Positions 46,453-55,662 of a DNA stretch of 64,000 nucleotides are shown here, in pieces. The stretch comes from Synechococcus sp. CB0101 (GTDB lineage: Bacteria > Cyanobacteriota > Cyanobacteriia > PCC-6307 > Cyanobiaceae), in contig NZ_CP039373.1 in the NCBI RefSeq assembly GCF_000179235.2, positions 1,023,860 to 1,087,859 on the forward strand, given 5' to 3'. The notes under the pieces were generated by a model, which worked only from the letters and a program-made list of their open reading frames with translations, searched no databases and was not told the origin of the DNA. Numbering within the stretch: position 1 is the first letter of the stretch; every line of letters begins with the position of its first letter. The translations under genes were made by a program, and so were the position numbers.

Positions 46453-47874
46453 TCAGGCGGCGCCCGCTTTGCCCACACCCTGGCTGCGCAGCTCGGTGCA
46501 GAGCTGCTGCAGCACCGCCTTGGCGTCGCCAAACACCATCGCCGTTTGCGGCAGCTCAAACAGCGCGTTCTTGATGCCGGCATAACCGGCGCCGAGGCTG
46601 CGCTTCACCACAAACACCTGGCGCGCCTGATCCACCTCCAACACGGGCATGCCGTAGAGGGGGCTCTGGGCGTCGTTTTTGGCGTCGGGATTCACCACGT
46701 CGTTGGCGCCCAGCACGATCACCACATCGGTGCGGGGGAACTCGGGGTTGATCGTGTCCATCTCCAGCAGCTGCTCGTAGGGCACATCGGCCTCTGCCAG
46801 CAGCACGTTCATGTGGCCAGGCATGCGGCCCGCCACTGGGTGGATGGCGTAGCTCACCTCGGAGCCATTGCTTTCCAGCAGTTTGGAAAGCTCCCGCAGG
46901 GCGTGCTGGGCCTGGGCCACGGCCAGGCCGTAACCCGGCACAAACACCACCCGTTCGGCGTTCTCGAGAGCCATGGCGCACTCCTCGGCGCTGCAACTCA
47001 CGATGCGGCTGTAGCCGGCCTGCTCGCCGCCTCCGCCCACCGGTGCGCTGCCGCCGAGGGCGCCACCGAACAGCACGCTCACAAGCGAGCGGTTCATGCC
47101 GGTGCACATCACCTGGGTGAGGATCAGGCCCGCAGCACCCACCATGGCGCCGGCCACGATCAACAGCTGGCTGCCCACCACAAAACCGGCCGCCGCTGCC
47201 GCAACGCCTGAATAGGAGTTGAGCAGGGAGATGACCACCGGCATGTCAGCGCCGCCGATGGGCAGGGTCACGCCGATCCCCAGCAGGCTCGAGGCCACCA
47301 GCAGCAGCCAGAGGGGGGCACCGGTGGGATCGCCTGGCAAGGCAAACGCCCCCACCAGGGCCGCAATCGCCAGGGCAATGTTCACGCCGTGGCGCACGCT
47401 GCTCTGGGTCCAGCCCGGGGTGCCGAGCCAGCCCTGGAGCTTGCCCATGGCGGCGATGGAACCGCTGAAGGTGATCGCCCCCACGAACACGGAGATCACG
47501 ATGGAGATCAACTCCACCAGATCGGCGCCCTGGCTGTCGTAGAGGGCTACGGCCACAGCCACCAGCAGCGAGGCCATGCCGCCGCAGCCGTTGAACAGGG
47601 CCACGGTTTCGGGCATGGCCGTCATCGGCACGCGCCGGGCGGTGAGCAGCCCCAGCAGGCCACCGATGGCGGTGCCGATGGCGATCCACAGCCAGGCGAT
47701 CGGATCGGGTTGCACCTGCAGCAACAGGCCCAGCACCGCCAGCCCCATGGCCAGGGCGGCGAGGCCATTGGCGGAGCGGGCCGAGCGCACGGTGGAGAGG
47801 CCCTTGAGGCCTAGCGCCAGCAGCAACACCGCCAGCAGATCAATCAAATAACCGAAGAGATCGAGCACGTTCAT
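46453..47874 (-). CDS. pntB: NAD(P) transhydrogenase subunit beta
   Basis: Proton-translocating transhydrogenase beta subunit of 473 aa in the cytoplasmic/thylakoid membrane, coupling NADH-NADP+ hydride transfer to proton flow. About eight hydrophobic helices are followed by the NADP-binding domain III: FVPGYGLAVAQAQHALREL, HPVAGRMPGHMNVLLAEADVPY and VIVLGANDVVNPDAKND. ATG 47874 overlaps the end of pntA2 by four bases. The gene completes an overlapping three-gene operon pntA1-pntA2-pntB. Confidence 0.95.
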   Translation of the reverse strand: MNVLDLFGYLIDLLAVLLLALGLKGLSTVRSARSANGLAALAMGLAVLGLLLQVQPDPIAWLWIAIGTAIGGLLGLLTARRVPMTAMPETVALFNGCGGMASLLVAVAVALYDSQGADLVELISIVISVFVGAITFSGSIAAMGKLQGWLGTPGWTQSSVRHGVNIALAIAALVGAFALPGDPTGAPLWLLLVASSLLGIGVTLPIGGADMPVVISLLNSYSGVAAAAAGFVVGSQLLIVAGAMVGAAGLILTQVMCTGMNRSLVSVLFGGALGGSAPVGGGGEQAGYSRIVSCSAEECAMALENAERVVFVPGYGLAVAQAQHALRELSKLLESNGSEVSYAIHPVAGRMPGHMNVLLAEADVPYEQLLEMDTINPEFPRTDVVIVLGANDVVNPDAKNDAQSPLYGMPVLEVDQARQVFVVKRSLGAGYAGIKNALFELPQTAMVFGDAKAVLQQLCTELRSQGVGKAGAA

Positions 47875-48170
47875 CGGCCGCCTCCGCTCTTCTTCCGGCT
47901 GAACATGGCGAGCATCCGGTCGGTGACCAGGAAGCCGCCGATCACGTTGAACAGGGCGAAGCCCAGCGACACCGACCCGAGGATCAACAGCGCCGGGTTG
48001 CCCTGGGCATTGGCGATCAGGGTGATCGAGGCGAGCACGGTGATGCCGCTGATGGCGTTGGCGCCGCTCATCAACGGGGTGTGCAGCGTGGGCGGCACCT
48101 TGCCGATCAGCTCCAGGCCCAACAGGCTGCCGAGTAGCAGCACCCAGAGCGCTTGCGAGAGGGTGGTCAT
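47871..48170 (-). CDS. pntA2: NAD(P) transhydrogenase subunit alpha part 2 (membrane)
   Basis: Protein of 99 aa with three hydrophobic helices, equivalent to the membrane part of PntA, here a separate gene as in other cyanobacteria. HTPLMSGANAISGI is the conserved segment of the proton channel. ATG 48170 overlaps pntA1 by four bases; its stop overlaps pntB by four. The frame extends to 48209, but the upstream part lies in pntA1. Confidence 0.93.
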   Translation of the reverse strand: MTTLSQALWVLLLGSLLGLELIGKVPPTLHTPLMSGANAISGITVLASITLIANAQGNPALLILGSVSLGFALFNVIGGFLVTDRMLAMFSRKKSGGGR

Positions 48171-49309
48171 GCCGCAGCTCCCGCCGCAGCGTGATGGGTG
48201 AACAGGCAACCACTCACGATCGGATCCTCCAGGTCGAGTTGCAGGGCTGAGGGCTCGCCGCCAGAGGCTTCGAGCAGGTGCTCCAGCAGCGCCGCCACAT
48301 TGCGGGCATAGAGAGCGCTGGCGTGGTTGGCCACGGTGCAGGGCAGGGCATCGGCGCCGATCAGCTGCACGCCGTGGCGCATCACGCTCTCGCCGGGCAC
48401 CGTGCCCTCGCAGTTGCCCCCCTGGGCCACCGCCAGGTCCACCACCACGCTGCCGGGGCGCATGTGCTGGAGCATGGCGTCGTCGATCAGGCGCGGCGCC
48501 GGCCGGCCCGGCACCTGGGCGGTGCAGATCACCATGTCGGCGAGGGCCAGCTGCTCGGTGAGCTGGCGGCGCTGCTCCGCCAGGAAAGCCTCGGTGGCCT
48601 GCTGGGCGTAGCCGCCGGATTCACCGGGCTTCTGCTCCTGCTCTGGCGGTGCGATGAAACGGCCGCCCAGGGATTCCACCTGCTCCTTGGCGGCAGCGCG
48701 CACATCACTCACGTACACAACAGCACCGAGGCGGCGAGCCGTGGCCAGCGCCTGCAGGCCGGCCACGCCGGCCCCGAGAATCAGGGCGCGGGCGGGCTGA
48801 ATCGTGCCGGCGGCCGTCATCAGCATCGGCACGTAGCGATCCAGGGCTGCCGAGGCCAGCAACACCGCCTTGTAACCGGCGATGTTGGCCTGCGAGGAGA
48901 GCACGTCCATCGTTTGGGCGCGGCTGATGCGCGGCAACAGCTCCAGAGCCATCGCTGACACACGGCGCTGTTCGAGCTGTTGCTTGAGGCTGTCGTTGCC
49001 GTGGGGCTCGAGCAGGCCCAACAGCAGCGCACCCGGGCGCAGGGCTTCGAGCTCATGACGCTGCTGCGCGATCGCCGCGGCCTGCACCGCCAGCACCACA
49101 TCCGCCAGGCCCCAATGCTCAGCGGCCGGATCCACCAGCTGGGCGCCGGCCTCGCTGTAGGCGGCATCATCAAATCCGCTGGCGGCTCCGGCCCCCTGCT
49201 CCACCTGGAGCGTGCAGCCGCGGGCACTCAAACGCCGCACGGTTTCGGGGGTGGCCGCCACGCGCGTTTCACCGGGGCGGCACTCCCGCGGCACCAACAC
49301 ACGAATCAA
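48167..49309 (-). CDS. pntA1: NAD(P) transhydrogenase subunit alpha part 1 (NAD-binding)
   Basis: NAD(H)-binding domain I of PntA, 380 aa, soluble. PRECRPGETRVAATPETVRRL is the conserved N-terminus, and the dinucleotide fold appears as ALILGAGVAGLQALATARRLGA. The TVPGESVMRHGVQLIG region is typical of the alanine dehydrogenase/transhydrogenase family. It heads the pnt operon; no promoter motif is obvious in the 110 bases upstream. Confidence 0.95.
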   Translation of the reverse strand: MIRVLVPRECRPGETRVAATPETVRRLSARGCTLQVEQGAGAASGFDDAAYSEAGAQLVDPAAEHWGLADVVLAVQAAAIAQQRHELEALRPGALLLGLLEPHGNDSLKQQLEQRRVSAMALELLPRISRAQTMDVLSSQANIAGYKAVLLASAALDRYVPMLMTAAGTIQPARALILGAGVAGLQALATARRLGAVVYVSDVRAAAKEQVESLGGRFIAPPEQEQKPGESGGYAQQATEAFLAEQRRQLTEQLALADMVICTAQVPGRPAPRLIDDAMLQHMRPGSVVVDLAVAQGGNCEGTVPGESVMRHGVQLIGADALPCTVANHASALYARNVAALLEHLLEASGGEPSALQLDLEDPIVSGCLFTHHAAAGAAA

Positions 49310-49419
49310 GAACTCGCCGCCTTACGTCACAACGGCCCAGTGTTTGCCGGGTTTGCAGCAGGCGGCAACGCTTTTGCCAGGCGTGTGCTCACATCCGCAC
49401 ACGCCCGGTAGGGCTGGCT

Positions 49420-49596
49420 TCAGAACAGCGGCAGCAGCTCTTGCTCCAGGCAGCGGGCCTGGGGGGTGGAGCCCTGCTGCCGCAGCTGGCGAGCCCGCAG
49501 GATCATCGGATCGAGGTCGCACTCAAGGTGGAGGGCGCGCTCGAAACGCTGGCGGAGTTCGTCGGAACTGAGGGAGAAGGGGGAACGCTCGTTCAT
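49420..49596 (-). CDS. Small conserved protein, function unknown
   Basis: Protein of 58 aa from ATG 49596. It is helical and charged (SLSSDELRQRFERALHLECD, MILRARQLRQQGSTPQARC) with two cysteines far apart. The frame is open to 49659, but the ATG at 49596 gives a compact domain. It lies between pntA1 and a divergent helicase gene, 110 bases from pntA1. No function recognised; it resembles short picocyanobacterial proteins. Confidence 0.6.
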   Translation of the reverse strand: MNERSPFSLSSDELRQRFERALHLECDLDPMILRARQLRQQGSTPQARCLEQELLPLF

Positions 49597-49714
49597 GGGC
49601 TGGCGGGTTGAGGCCCGGGAGCGGGGGTGATGGCCGGAAGTTAAGGACTCCAGCGCCAAAGCGAATAGGTAGAAACCCTCAACTTTTTTCGCTGCCTGCC
49701 AACAAAATGGCGGG

Positions 49715-51217
49715 ATGGGTTCACCGTCGTTCGATCTGCGCCTGCCTCGGCGCCCGCTTCAGGCGGTGGGCGACGCGCCGTTGCCGGCCGCGAGCAGCCT
49801 GCGCCCGCAGCCGGGGGTGCAACCGCGCCAGTGGCAATCGCAGCTGATCGCGCTGCTGCGCCGGCGGCTCGAGCGCGAAGGAACCAACGATGTGCTGATC
49901 AATGCCGGCCCCGGCGCCGGCAAAACCCTCGGCGCCCTGCTGAGCTTTGAGCGGCTCGAGCGCGAGGGCCGCCTGCAGCACCTGCTGGTGTTCTGCCACC
50001 GCAGCTCCATCGCCAGCCAATGGCTGGCGGCCGCCAGCCGCCTTGGGCTCGAGCTGCAGGAATGGCAGCCGGGGCTCGATGTGGCGCCGCCCCCCGGCCA
50101 GCCTCGGCCCCATGGCCTGCTGATCACCTATCAGGCCGCCGGCCGCAACCTGGAGCTATTGGAGCAACAGCTGGGCGAAGCCGGCTGGGGCCCCTGGCTT
50201 GCCATCGCCGATGAGGTGCACCACCTGGGCATCGATCCGGAGGAACCGGAGGCCACCGCTTGGGGCCATGCCTTCAGCCGGATCAGCGCCAGGGCCCGCT
50301 TGCGCCTGGGGCTCACCGGCACGCCCTTCCGCGCCGACAACCTGGGCTTCTGCGCCGCCCGCCGCATCCAGGTGCATGACGGCCAGGAGTGGGTGGAGCA
50401 GATCGCACCCGATCTGAGTGTGGAGCCGCGCGAACTGATCAGCGCGGGCGATGTGCGGCCGCTGGAATTCCGCTTTCAAGACGGCTGGGTGGACCACGGC
50501 CGCCAGGGGGAGCTGGGCGACAGCGAACGCTCCCCCCTCTCGCAGGAGCAGCGCGAGAGCTGGCGGGCCCGCAACCTGCGGCGGGCGATCCGCCTGGGCG
50601 ACAGCAGCAGCATTGCCCTGCGGCTCTTGCTCAATGCGCGCCGGCGCCTGGAGGTTGTGCGGCGCGAGCACAGCGGCGCCGGCGGCCTGGTGATCGCCCG
50701 CGACATCGCCCACGCCCGCCGCATCTGCGGCTTGCTGGAGGAGGAGGGGGATCGGGTGCATCTGGTGCACTCCCAGGATCCCGAAGCCCCGCAGCGCATG
50801 GAAGCCTTCAAGGCGGGTGAGGCCGACTGGCTCGTGAGCATCGACATGTGCGCCGAAGGCTTCGATGCGCCGCGGCTACGGGTGGTGGCCTACCTCACCA
50901 CCGTGGTGACCCGCACCCGCTTCGTGCAGGGCATCACCCGTGCCGTACGAATGGACGCGGAGCGCGCCGCCCTGGAAACCGTGCCGCGGCATCCCTCCTA
51001 CGTGTTCGCACCGGCGGATCCACTGCTGATGCAATACGCACGCACCTGGTCGCTGAGCGAGCCCTATGTGCTGCGGCCCAAAACCGTGGAAGCCGAAGCC
51101 GAGGCCAGTGGTGCGGGCCGCTCGAGCGCACTGCCGCTGCAAGCACTGGAGGATGGCGCCGGGGCCGTGATCCGTCTGCGCGGGCCCCAGCTACCGAACT
51201 TCCGACTGCAGCGGTAA
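49715..51217 (+). CDS. DEAD/DEAH-box superfamily II helicase
   Basis: SF2 helicase of 500 aa. Motif I INAGPGAGKT is at residues 62-71, motif II DEVH at 166-169, motif III LTGTPFR, and the helicase C part includes GLVIARDIAHARRIC, DMCAEGFDAPRLRVV and a motif VI-like FVQGITRAVRM (QxxxRxxR variant). It resembles the UvrB/RecG-related ResIII group (restriction-type helicases) without an attached nuclease. No methylase or nuclease gene is nearby, so a defence role is not supported; DNA or RNA remodelling is likely. Confidence 0.87.
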   Translation: MGSPSFDLRLPRRPLQAVGDAPLPAASSLRPQPGVQPRQWQSQLIALLRRRLEREGTNDVLINAGPGAGKTLGALLSFERLEREGRLQHLLVFCHRSSIASQWLAAASRLGLELQEWQPGLDVAPPPGQPRPHGLLITYQAAGRNLELLEQQLGEAGWGPWLAIADEVHHLGIDPEEPEATAWGHAFSRISARARLRLGLTGTPFRADNLGFCAARRIQVHDGQEWVEQIAPDLSVEPRELISAGDVRPLEFRFQDGWVDHGRQGELGDSERSPLSQEQRESWRARNLRRAIRLGDSSSIALRLLLNARRRLEVVRREHSGAGGLVIARDIAHARRICGLLEEEGDRVHLVHSQDPEAPQRMEAFKAGEADWLVSIDMCAEGFDAPRLRVVAYLTTVVTRTRFVQGITRAVRMDAERAALETVPRHPSYVFAPADPLLMQYARTWSLSEPYVLRPKTVEAEAEASGAGRSSALPLQALEDGAGAVIRLRGPQLPNFRLQR

Positions 51218-51311
51218 ATACATTCGATTGCGGCAAAAAGTGCGAACTTCTGCGAAAGCGCACCCAATGCAGGCCTACCGCCCGCCAGCGTGGTGCGATC
51301 GCGGGACACCC

Positions 51312-51557
51312 ATGAAAGGCTCCATCCAGCGTCGTCTCACCGTTGCCATCAACTGGTCAGCGGCTCGGATCGCAAGCCTGGACGACCGTGAGCGCTACGA
51401 AGACAGCTATGCGCTCACCGAGGAATTCCGAGAATGGATCCTCTGCATTGATCAGCATCCCGAGCTGATGGCGGAACAAGTACTGATGGTTCCCGACTTC
51501 AACGAGCTGAAGCAATCAGGCGACAACAGCGAGACCGACGGACTCCTGGAAATCTGA
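51312..51557 (+). CDS. Small protein, function unknown
   Basis: Protein of 81 aa from ATG 51312. It has mixed helical sequence (IQRRLTVAINWSAARIASLD, TEEFREWILCIDQHPELMAEQ) with an acidic end SETDGLLEI. A longer frame from 51228 exists, but the extension is basic and not domain-like. It lies 94 bases after the helicase gene and 111 bases before the NTRC gene. No family recognised. Confidence 0.55.
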   Translation: MKGSIQRRLTVAINWSAARIASLDDRERYEDSYALTEEFREWILCIDQHPELMAEQVLMVPDFNELKQSGDNSETDGLLEI

Positions 51558-51668
51558 AGAAAACCTAAAGGCATTTTCCTGTCGCGTCAAACAGCAGGCG
51601 GCGAGGCGGTTTCGGCAGCATCGAGACGCGAGCGCTAGGCTCTAAAGCGAAGTCGATCCGCATAAGCC

Positions 51669-53072
51669 GTGACTGATGCCGCTGCCAGCGCCGCGACGGG
51701 CGCTTCTGTTGAAAACGTGGTGATCGTGGGCTCCGGCCCCGCTGGCTATACCGCCGCCATTTATGCCGCCCGCGCCAATCTGAGGCCCGTGGTGATCACT
51801 GGCTTCCAAGACGGCGGCATCCCCGGTGGTCAGTTGATGACCACCACCCACGTGGAAAACTTCCCCGGCTTCCCCGACGGCATCCTCGGCCCGGATCTGA
51901 TGGACCGGCTCAAGGCCCAGGCCGTGCGCTGGGGCACCCGACTGGTGGAGGCCGATGCCGAGAGCATCGATCTGTTGCAGCGCCCCTTCCGCATTCAGGC
52001 CGACGGCCAAACCATCACCGCCCAATCGGTGATCCTGGCCACAGGCGCCAGCGCCAATCGCCTGGGCCTCCCCAGCGAGGGCCGCTTCTGGAACGCCGGC
52101 ATCAGCGCCTGCGCCATTTGCGATGGCGCCACCCCTCAATTCCGCAATGAGGAGCTGGCCGTGGTGGGCGGCGGTGATTCCGCCTGCGAAGAGGCGGTGT
52201 ATCTCACCAAATACGGCAGCCAGGTGCACCTGATCGTGCGCTCCGGCCAACTGCGGGCCAGCAAGGCGATGGCCGATCGGGTGCTGGCCAACCCCAACAT
52301 CACCGTGCACTGGAACCGCCAGATCCGCGATTGCAGCGGCGGCGAATGGCTCGAAGCGATCGAGCTGGTGGCCACCGACGACAGCGGTGCCAGCGAGCAG
52401 GTGCCCGTGCGCGGTCTCTTCTATGCCATCGGCCACACCCCCAACACGCGCCTGGTGCGCGGCCAACTCGAGGTGGATCACCACGGTTATCTGGTGACCA
52501 AGCCAGGCCGCCCCGAAACCAGCGTGGATGGGGTGTATGCCGCCGGCGACGTGGCCGATGCCGAATGGCGCCAGGGCATCACTGCCGCGGGCAGCGGCTG
52601 CCAGGCCGCCCTGGCGGCCGAGCGCTGGCTCACCCACCACAACCTGGCTGTGACCGTGAGCCAGGAGCCGGTGGAGCCCGCCGAGGTGGGCGAGGTGAAG
52701 CGCACGGCCGAGAGCAATGAGAGCAACTTCGATGCCAACGCCCTCTGGCAGAAAGGCAGCTATGCCCTGCGCAAGCTGTATCACGACAGCGACAAGCCCC
52801 TGCTGGTGGTGTACACCTCACCCACCTGCGGGCCTTGCCACGTGCTCAAGCCTCAGCTCAAGCGCGTGCTGGAAGAGCTGGGCGGCCGGGGCCAGGGCGT
52901 TGAGATCGATATCGATGCCGACCAGGAGATCGCCCAGCAGGCTGGCGTGAGCGGCACTCCCACCGTTCAACTGTTCTTCCAGAAGGAGCTCAAGCAGCAG
53001 TTCCGCGGCGTGAAACAGCGCAGCGAATTCAAAGCTGCCATCGAACAACTCCTGGGCGCCGCGGTGGCCTGA
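51669..53072 (+). CDS. trxB: NADPH-thioredoxin reductase/thioredoxin fusion (NTRC type)
   Basis: Two-domain protein of 467 aa. The N-terminal FAD/NADPH-dependent thioredoxin reductase has [18 protein letters not shown] (FAD), redox site CAIC at 148-151, and [17 protein letters not shown] (NADPH). The C-terminal thioredoxin domain has active site CGPC at 387-390 ([16 protein letters not shown]). Such fusions reduce 2-Cys peroxiredoxins using NADPH, giving redox protection in the dark. GTG start at 51669. The linker is about residues 320-360. Confidence 0.95.
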   Translation: MTDAAASAATGASVENVVIVGSGPAGYTAAIYAARANLRPVVITGFQDGGIPGGQLMTTTHVENFPGFPDGILGPDLMDRLKAQAVRWGTRLVEADAESIDLLQRPFRIQADGQTITAQSVILATGASANRLGLPSEGRFWNAGISACAICDGATPQFRNEELAVVGGGDSACEEAVYLTKYGSQVHLIVRSGQLRASKAMADRVLANPNITVHWNRQIRDCSGGEWLEAIELVATDDSGASEQVPVRGLFYAIGHTPNTRLVRGQLEVDHHGYLVTKPGRPETSVDGVYAAGDVADAEWRQGITAAGSGCQAALAAERWLTHHNLAVTVSQEPVEPAEVGEVKRTAESNESNFDANALWQKGSYALRKLYHDSDKPLLVVYTSPTCGPCHVLKPQLKRVLEELGGRGQGVEIDIDADQEIAQQAGVSGTPTVQLFFQKELKQQFRGVKQRSEFKAAIEQLLGAAVA

Positions 53073-53132
53073 CGCAGGGCGGACGGACAGAGGCCTGGGC
53101 CAACCCTCTCAGGCGGGGCCCGCACAGCCCAG

Positions 53133-53162
53133 CAAAAAGCCCCCCGGCAAGGCCAGGGGGCT
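53133..53162 (-). terminator. Rho-independent terminator for infA
   Basis: On the minus strand AGCCCCCT...GGGGGGCT pairs around GGCCTTGCC and is followed by TTTTTGCT, just after the infA stop (53187). On the plus strand the hairpin lacks a T-tract, so it is assigned to infA; it could still slow readthrough from the trxB gene. Confidence 0.8.
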
Positions 53163-53186
53163 GAACCATCGAGACGAGGACCGCAA

Positions 53187-53453
53187 TCAGCGGCGACGGG
53201 GGCCACCGGGACGGTTGCCGCCTGGACGCGGGCCAGCATTGGCGTTGCGCTCGCGATAGGTGATGCGGCCGCGGCTCAGGTCGTAGGGGCTGATTTCCAC
53301 CAAAACCTTGTCACCGGCCAGCAATTTGATGCGGAACTTGGTGAGCTTGCCGGCCGCCCGGCAGAGGCATTGGTGGCCTGCGGGCTGCTCGAGGGTGACC
53401 AGGTAGAACCCGTTGCCCTGCTCCTTCTCGATCACGCCGGAGGTCTCGATCAT
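53187..53453 (-). CDS. infA: Translation initiation factor IF-1-like protein
   Basis: IF-1 (S1/OB-fold) protein of 88 aa. IETSGVIEKEQGNGFYLVTL, KFRIKLLAGDKVLVEISPYDLSRGRITYR is the diagnostic IF-1 core. Unlike canonical IF-1 it contains HQCLCRAAGKL in the middle and has a basic Gly/Arg/Pro tail (NAGPRPGGNRPGGPRRR). It may be a second, diverged IF-1 paralogue acting as a cold-shock-like or chaperone-like RNA binder rather than the only IF-1. Confidence 0.85.
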   Translation of the reverse strand: MIETSGVIEKEQGNGFYLVTLEQPAGHQCLCRAAGKLTKFRIKLLAGDKVLVEISPYDLSRGRITYRERNANAGPRPGGNRPGGPRRR

Positions 53454-53553
53454 GCGCTGCTGCCGCTGAAAAGTCGTACTGCTTGGTGGAGTCTAGTTCC
53501 CGCCCTCAAACCGCTAGGGTCGGCGCTCTCCAAGCCCCCCAGCCAAGGTTTCG

Positions 53554-53643
53554 ATGATCCTGCCTCCTGTGACGATGGATCTGGGCCTGCTGCTGATCTC
53601 GATCGGAGTGGTGAACCTGTGGCGAGCTCGCCAGGCCTCCTGA
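53554..53643 (+). CDS. Possible 29-aa single-pass membrane peptide
   Basis: An ATG at 53554 opens a frame of 29 codons encoding MILPPVTMDLGLLLISIGV and then VNLWRARQAS, a short hydrophobic helix with a basic C-terminal end, like cytochrome or photosystem small subunits in size. It ends 25 bases inside the preferred start of the pseudouridine synthase gene, which would make it a leader coupled to that gene. No match to a known small photosynthetic subunit was recognised. Confidence 0.3.
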   Translation: MILPPVTMDLGLLLISIGVVNLWRARQAS

Positions 53644-54317
53644 GCACGCTGCTGTTTTACAAGCCCTACGGGGTGTTGAGCCAGTTCACCCCAGAGCCGG
53701 GCAGCCGCTGGGGGTGCCTGGCGGATCACATCCCCGTTCCGGATGTGTACACCGCCGGCCGGCTGGATGCCGATAGCGAAGGCCTGCTGCTGCTCACCGC
53801 CAACGGCCGGCTGCAACAACGGCTCACCGATCCCGCCTGGGGCCACTGGCGCCGCTACTGGGTGCAGGTGGAGGGCATCCCCGACGCCGCCCAACTGCAG
53901 CAACTCGAACAGGGCCTGGTGATTCAGGGGCAACGCACCCTGCCCGCCCGGGCCAACGCCATCGCCGACCCGGACCTGCCGCCCCGCGATCCACCCATCC
54001 GCAGCCGCCAGCAGATCCCCACCAGCTGGCTGGCCGTGGAGCTGCGGGAAGGGCGCAACCGCCAGGTGCGGCGCATGACGGCAGCCGTGGGCCTGCCCAC
54101 GCTGCGCCTGCTGCGGGTGGCCATCGATCTGATGGATGGCGGCGCACCACTCAGCCTCGACGGCTTAGAGCCCGGTCAGTGGCGGGCGGTCACCCCGGAG
54201 GAAGAGCGCCGCCTGCAGGCCTTGCTGCGTCACCCCCGCCGCAGCGGCCGGCGCTCACCGGGCCGGGGCGGCCGGGCTGGCGGAGGGAAATCCGGCCAGG
54301 GGGGCGGCGGCGGGTAG
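53619..54317 (+). CDS. Ribosomal large-subunit pseudouridine synthase (RsuA/RluE type)
   Basis: Pseudouridine synthase of 232 aa. LLFYKPYGVLSQFTPE, then the catalytic-Asp motif TAGRLDADSEGLLLLT (Asp in RLDADS), VELREGRNRQVRRMTAAVGLPTLRLLRV are diagnostic for the RsuA/RluE group. The C-terminus is a Gly/Arg-rich tail. It starts at GTG 53619, giving a canonical N-terminus; the open frame extends to 53370 under infA. The target is probably 23S rRNA (RluE-like) but not certain. Confidence 0.9.
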   Translation: MASSPGLLSTLLFYKPYGVLSQFTPEPGSRWGCLADHIPVPDVYTAGRLDADSEGLLLLTANGRLQQRLTDPAWGHWRRYWVQVEGIPDAAQLQQLEQGLVIQGQRTLPARANAIADPDLPPRDPPIRSRQQIPTSWLAVELREGRNRQVRRMTAAVGLPTLRLLRVAIDLMDGGAPLSLDGLEPGQWRAVTPEEERRLQALLRHPRRSGRRSPGRGGRAGGGKSGQGGGGG

Positions 54318-54329
54318 GGCGGCTTGGCG

Positions 54330-54545
54330 TCAGCCGAGCGTGTCCTTGAGCTCACGCACCACCTGCAACTGCCCGTAGTAGTAGTTGGCGCGGGCGCGAC
54401 GATCCGGATCGGCCAGGCTGTCGAGCGCATCGAAGCCCACGCTCTGCCAGAGCTCGTTGCCGCAGGCACGAGTGATTTCTTCCACCGCTTCCTGCTCAAG
54501 CACCCCGAGGCGACGCTGCAGGTTCTTGGTCTGCGCAATACCCAT
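54330..54545 (-). CDS. Small conserved cyanobacterial protein, function unknown
   Basis: Protein of 71 aa, helical and charged (IAQTKNLQRRLGVLEQEAVEEI, DRRARANYYYGQLQVVREL) with one Cys. It sits downstream of ycf39 on the same strand and 12 bases from the convergent pseudouridine synthase gene. No function recognised. Confidence 0.68.
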   Translation of the reverse strand: MGIAQTKNLQRRLGVLEQEAVEEITRACGNELWQSVGFDALDSLADPDRRARANYYYGQLQVVRELKDTLG

Positions 54546-54628
54546 CGATCTCTACGGCGCCGCAAGCGCTGTCACTCACTGGATAGTACAGGCGCACCAC
54601 AGGGAGCGCCAACCGTGAAAACCCTCAA

Positions 54629-55591
54629 TCAGAAGGGCAGTTTCTTCTTGGCGTCCTTGTCGAGGTCGGCCTCCATCTCCCGCAGGCGCTTGAGGATGGT
54701 GTCGTAGTACTCGCGCAGGTAGCTCTCGAGGCCAGTGGTGTCGGCGGGATCGAGGCCAAAGGCGGCGTAGCTCTCCTCCATCGGTGCATCGAGGGGCGTA
54801 CCGCCACCGATCACCTTGTCGAAGGAGAGGCGCTCGGCCACGTTCACCGCCGGCTCGAAGAATGAAGCCACGCCCTGCATCAGACGCAGAAGGAACGGCC
54901 GCACGCGGAACACCCGGGCACTCTTGCTGCAGAACTTCTCGCAGAGCTGGGTGATCTCACCGGTGCTCCAGGCGCGGGGACCCACCACTGGCAGCGCTTG
55001 GCGGATCGTTTCGCTGCGGCCGAGGGCCGCCACCGCAAAACGGGCCACGTCTTGGGTGTTCATGTAAGCGATCGGCGTGGGGGTTCCGCTCACCCACACC
55101 GTTTGGTTTTCCAGCACCGGAATGGCGATCTGGCTGATCAGGCCCTGCATGAAGGCCACGCAGCGCAGGATCGTGTAGTCGAAATCAGAGTTGATCAGCG
55201 CCTGCTCGGTGCAGTGCTTGATGTCCATCAAGGGCACATCGCGGTGCTGCTCGGCACCGAGCAGCGACACGAACACGAAGCGCTTCACGCCTGCGCGCTC
55301 GCAGGCATTGAGCAGGTTGAGCTTGCCGGTCCAGTCGATGTCGTAGCTGCTGCCGGGATCACTGGCCCGGGCCGTAGCTGCATCGATCACCGCCTCCTGG
55401 CCCTCGAGGGCGTAATCGAGGCTGTCGGGCTCGAGCAGATCACCGCGGGTGAGCTCACAGCCCCATTCCTGCAGGAACGACGCTTTGCGCGGGGAGCGCA
55501 CCATACAGCGAACCTGATGACCGGCATCAAGGGCTTGGCGGGCAATCTGCCTGCCCAGCGTGCCCGTCGCACCGATCACCAGCACCTGCAT
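54629..55591 (-). CDS. ycf39: Ycf39-type atypical SDR, photosystem II assembly factor
   Basis: NmrA-like atypical short-chain dehydrogenase of 320 aa. The NAD(P) motif VIGATGTLGRQIARQALDAG opens the protein, and YDIDWTGKLNLLNACERAGV, FVSLLGAEQHRDVPLMDIKH and NTQDVARFAVAAL follow. The terminal helix LREYYDTILKRLREMEADLD is typical of Ycf39/HCF244. In cyanobacteria Ycf39 binds chlorophyll synthase and helps deliver chlorophyll to newly made D1. It lies next to petM, a synteny known in picocyanobacteria, and upstream of the 71-aa gene. Confidence 0.93.
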   Translation of the reverse strand: MQVLVIGATGTLGRQIARQALDAGHQVRCMVRSPRKASFLQEWGCELTRGDLLEPDSLDYALEGQEAVIDAATARASDPGSSYDIDWTGKLNLLNACERAGVKRFVFVSLLGAEQHRDVPLMDIKHCTEQALINSDFDYTILRCVAFMQGLISQIAIPVLENQTVWVSGTPTPIAYMNTQDVARFAVAALGRSETIRQALPVVGPRAWSTGEITQLCEKFCSKSARVFRVRPFLLRLMQGVASFFEPAVNVAERLSFDKVIGGGTPLDAPMEESYAAFGLDPADTTGLESYLREYYDTILKRLREMEADLDKDAKKKLPF

Positions 55592-55662
55592 GAGGCTTGT
55601 TCAGCGAGGCACGAGCCTAGAGGTGTGCCTGCTAGGCCGCGCTTGAAACCGCCGCTCGGGGA

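Noticed and set aside
49715-51217. Helicase as part of a defence island
   Set aside because: No nuclease, methylase or other defence gene is adjacent; the flanks are transhydrogenase and NTRC genes.
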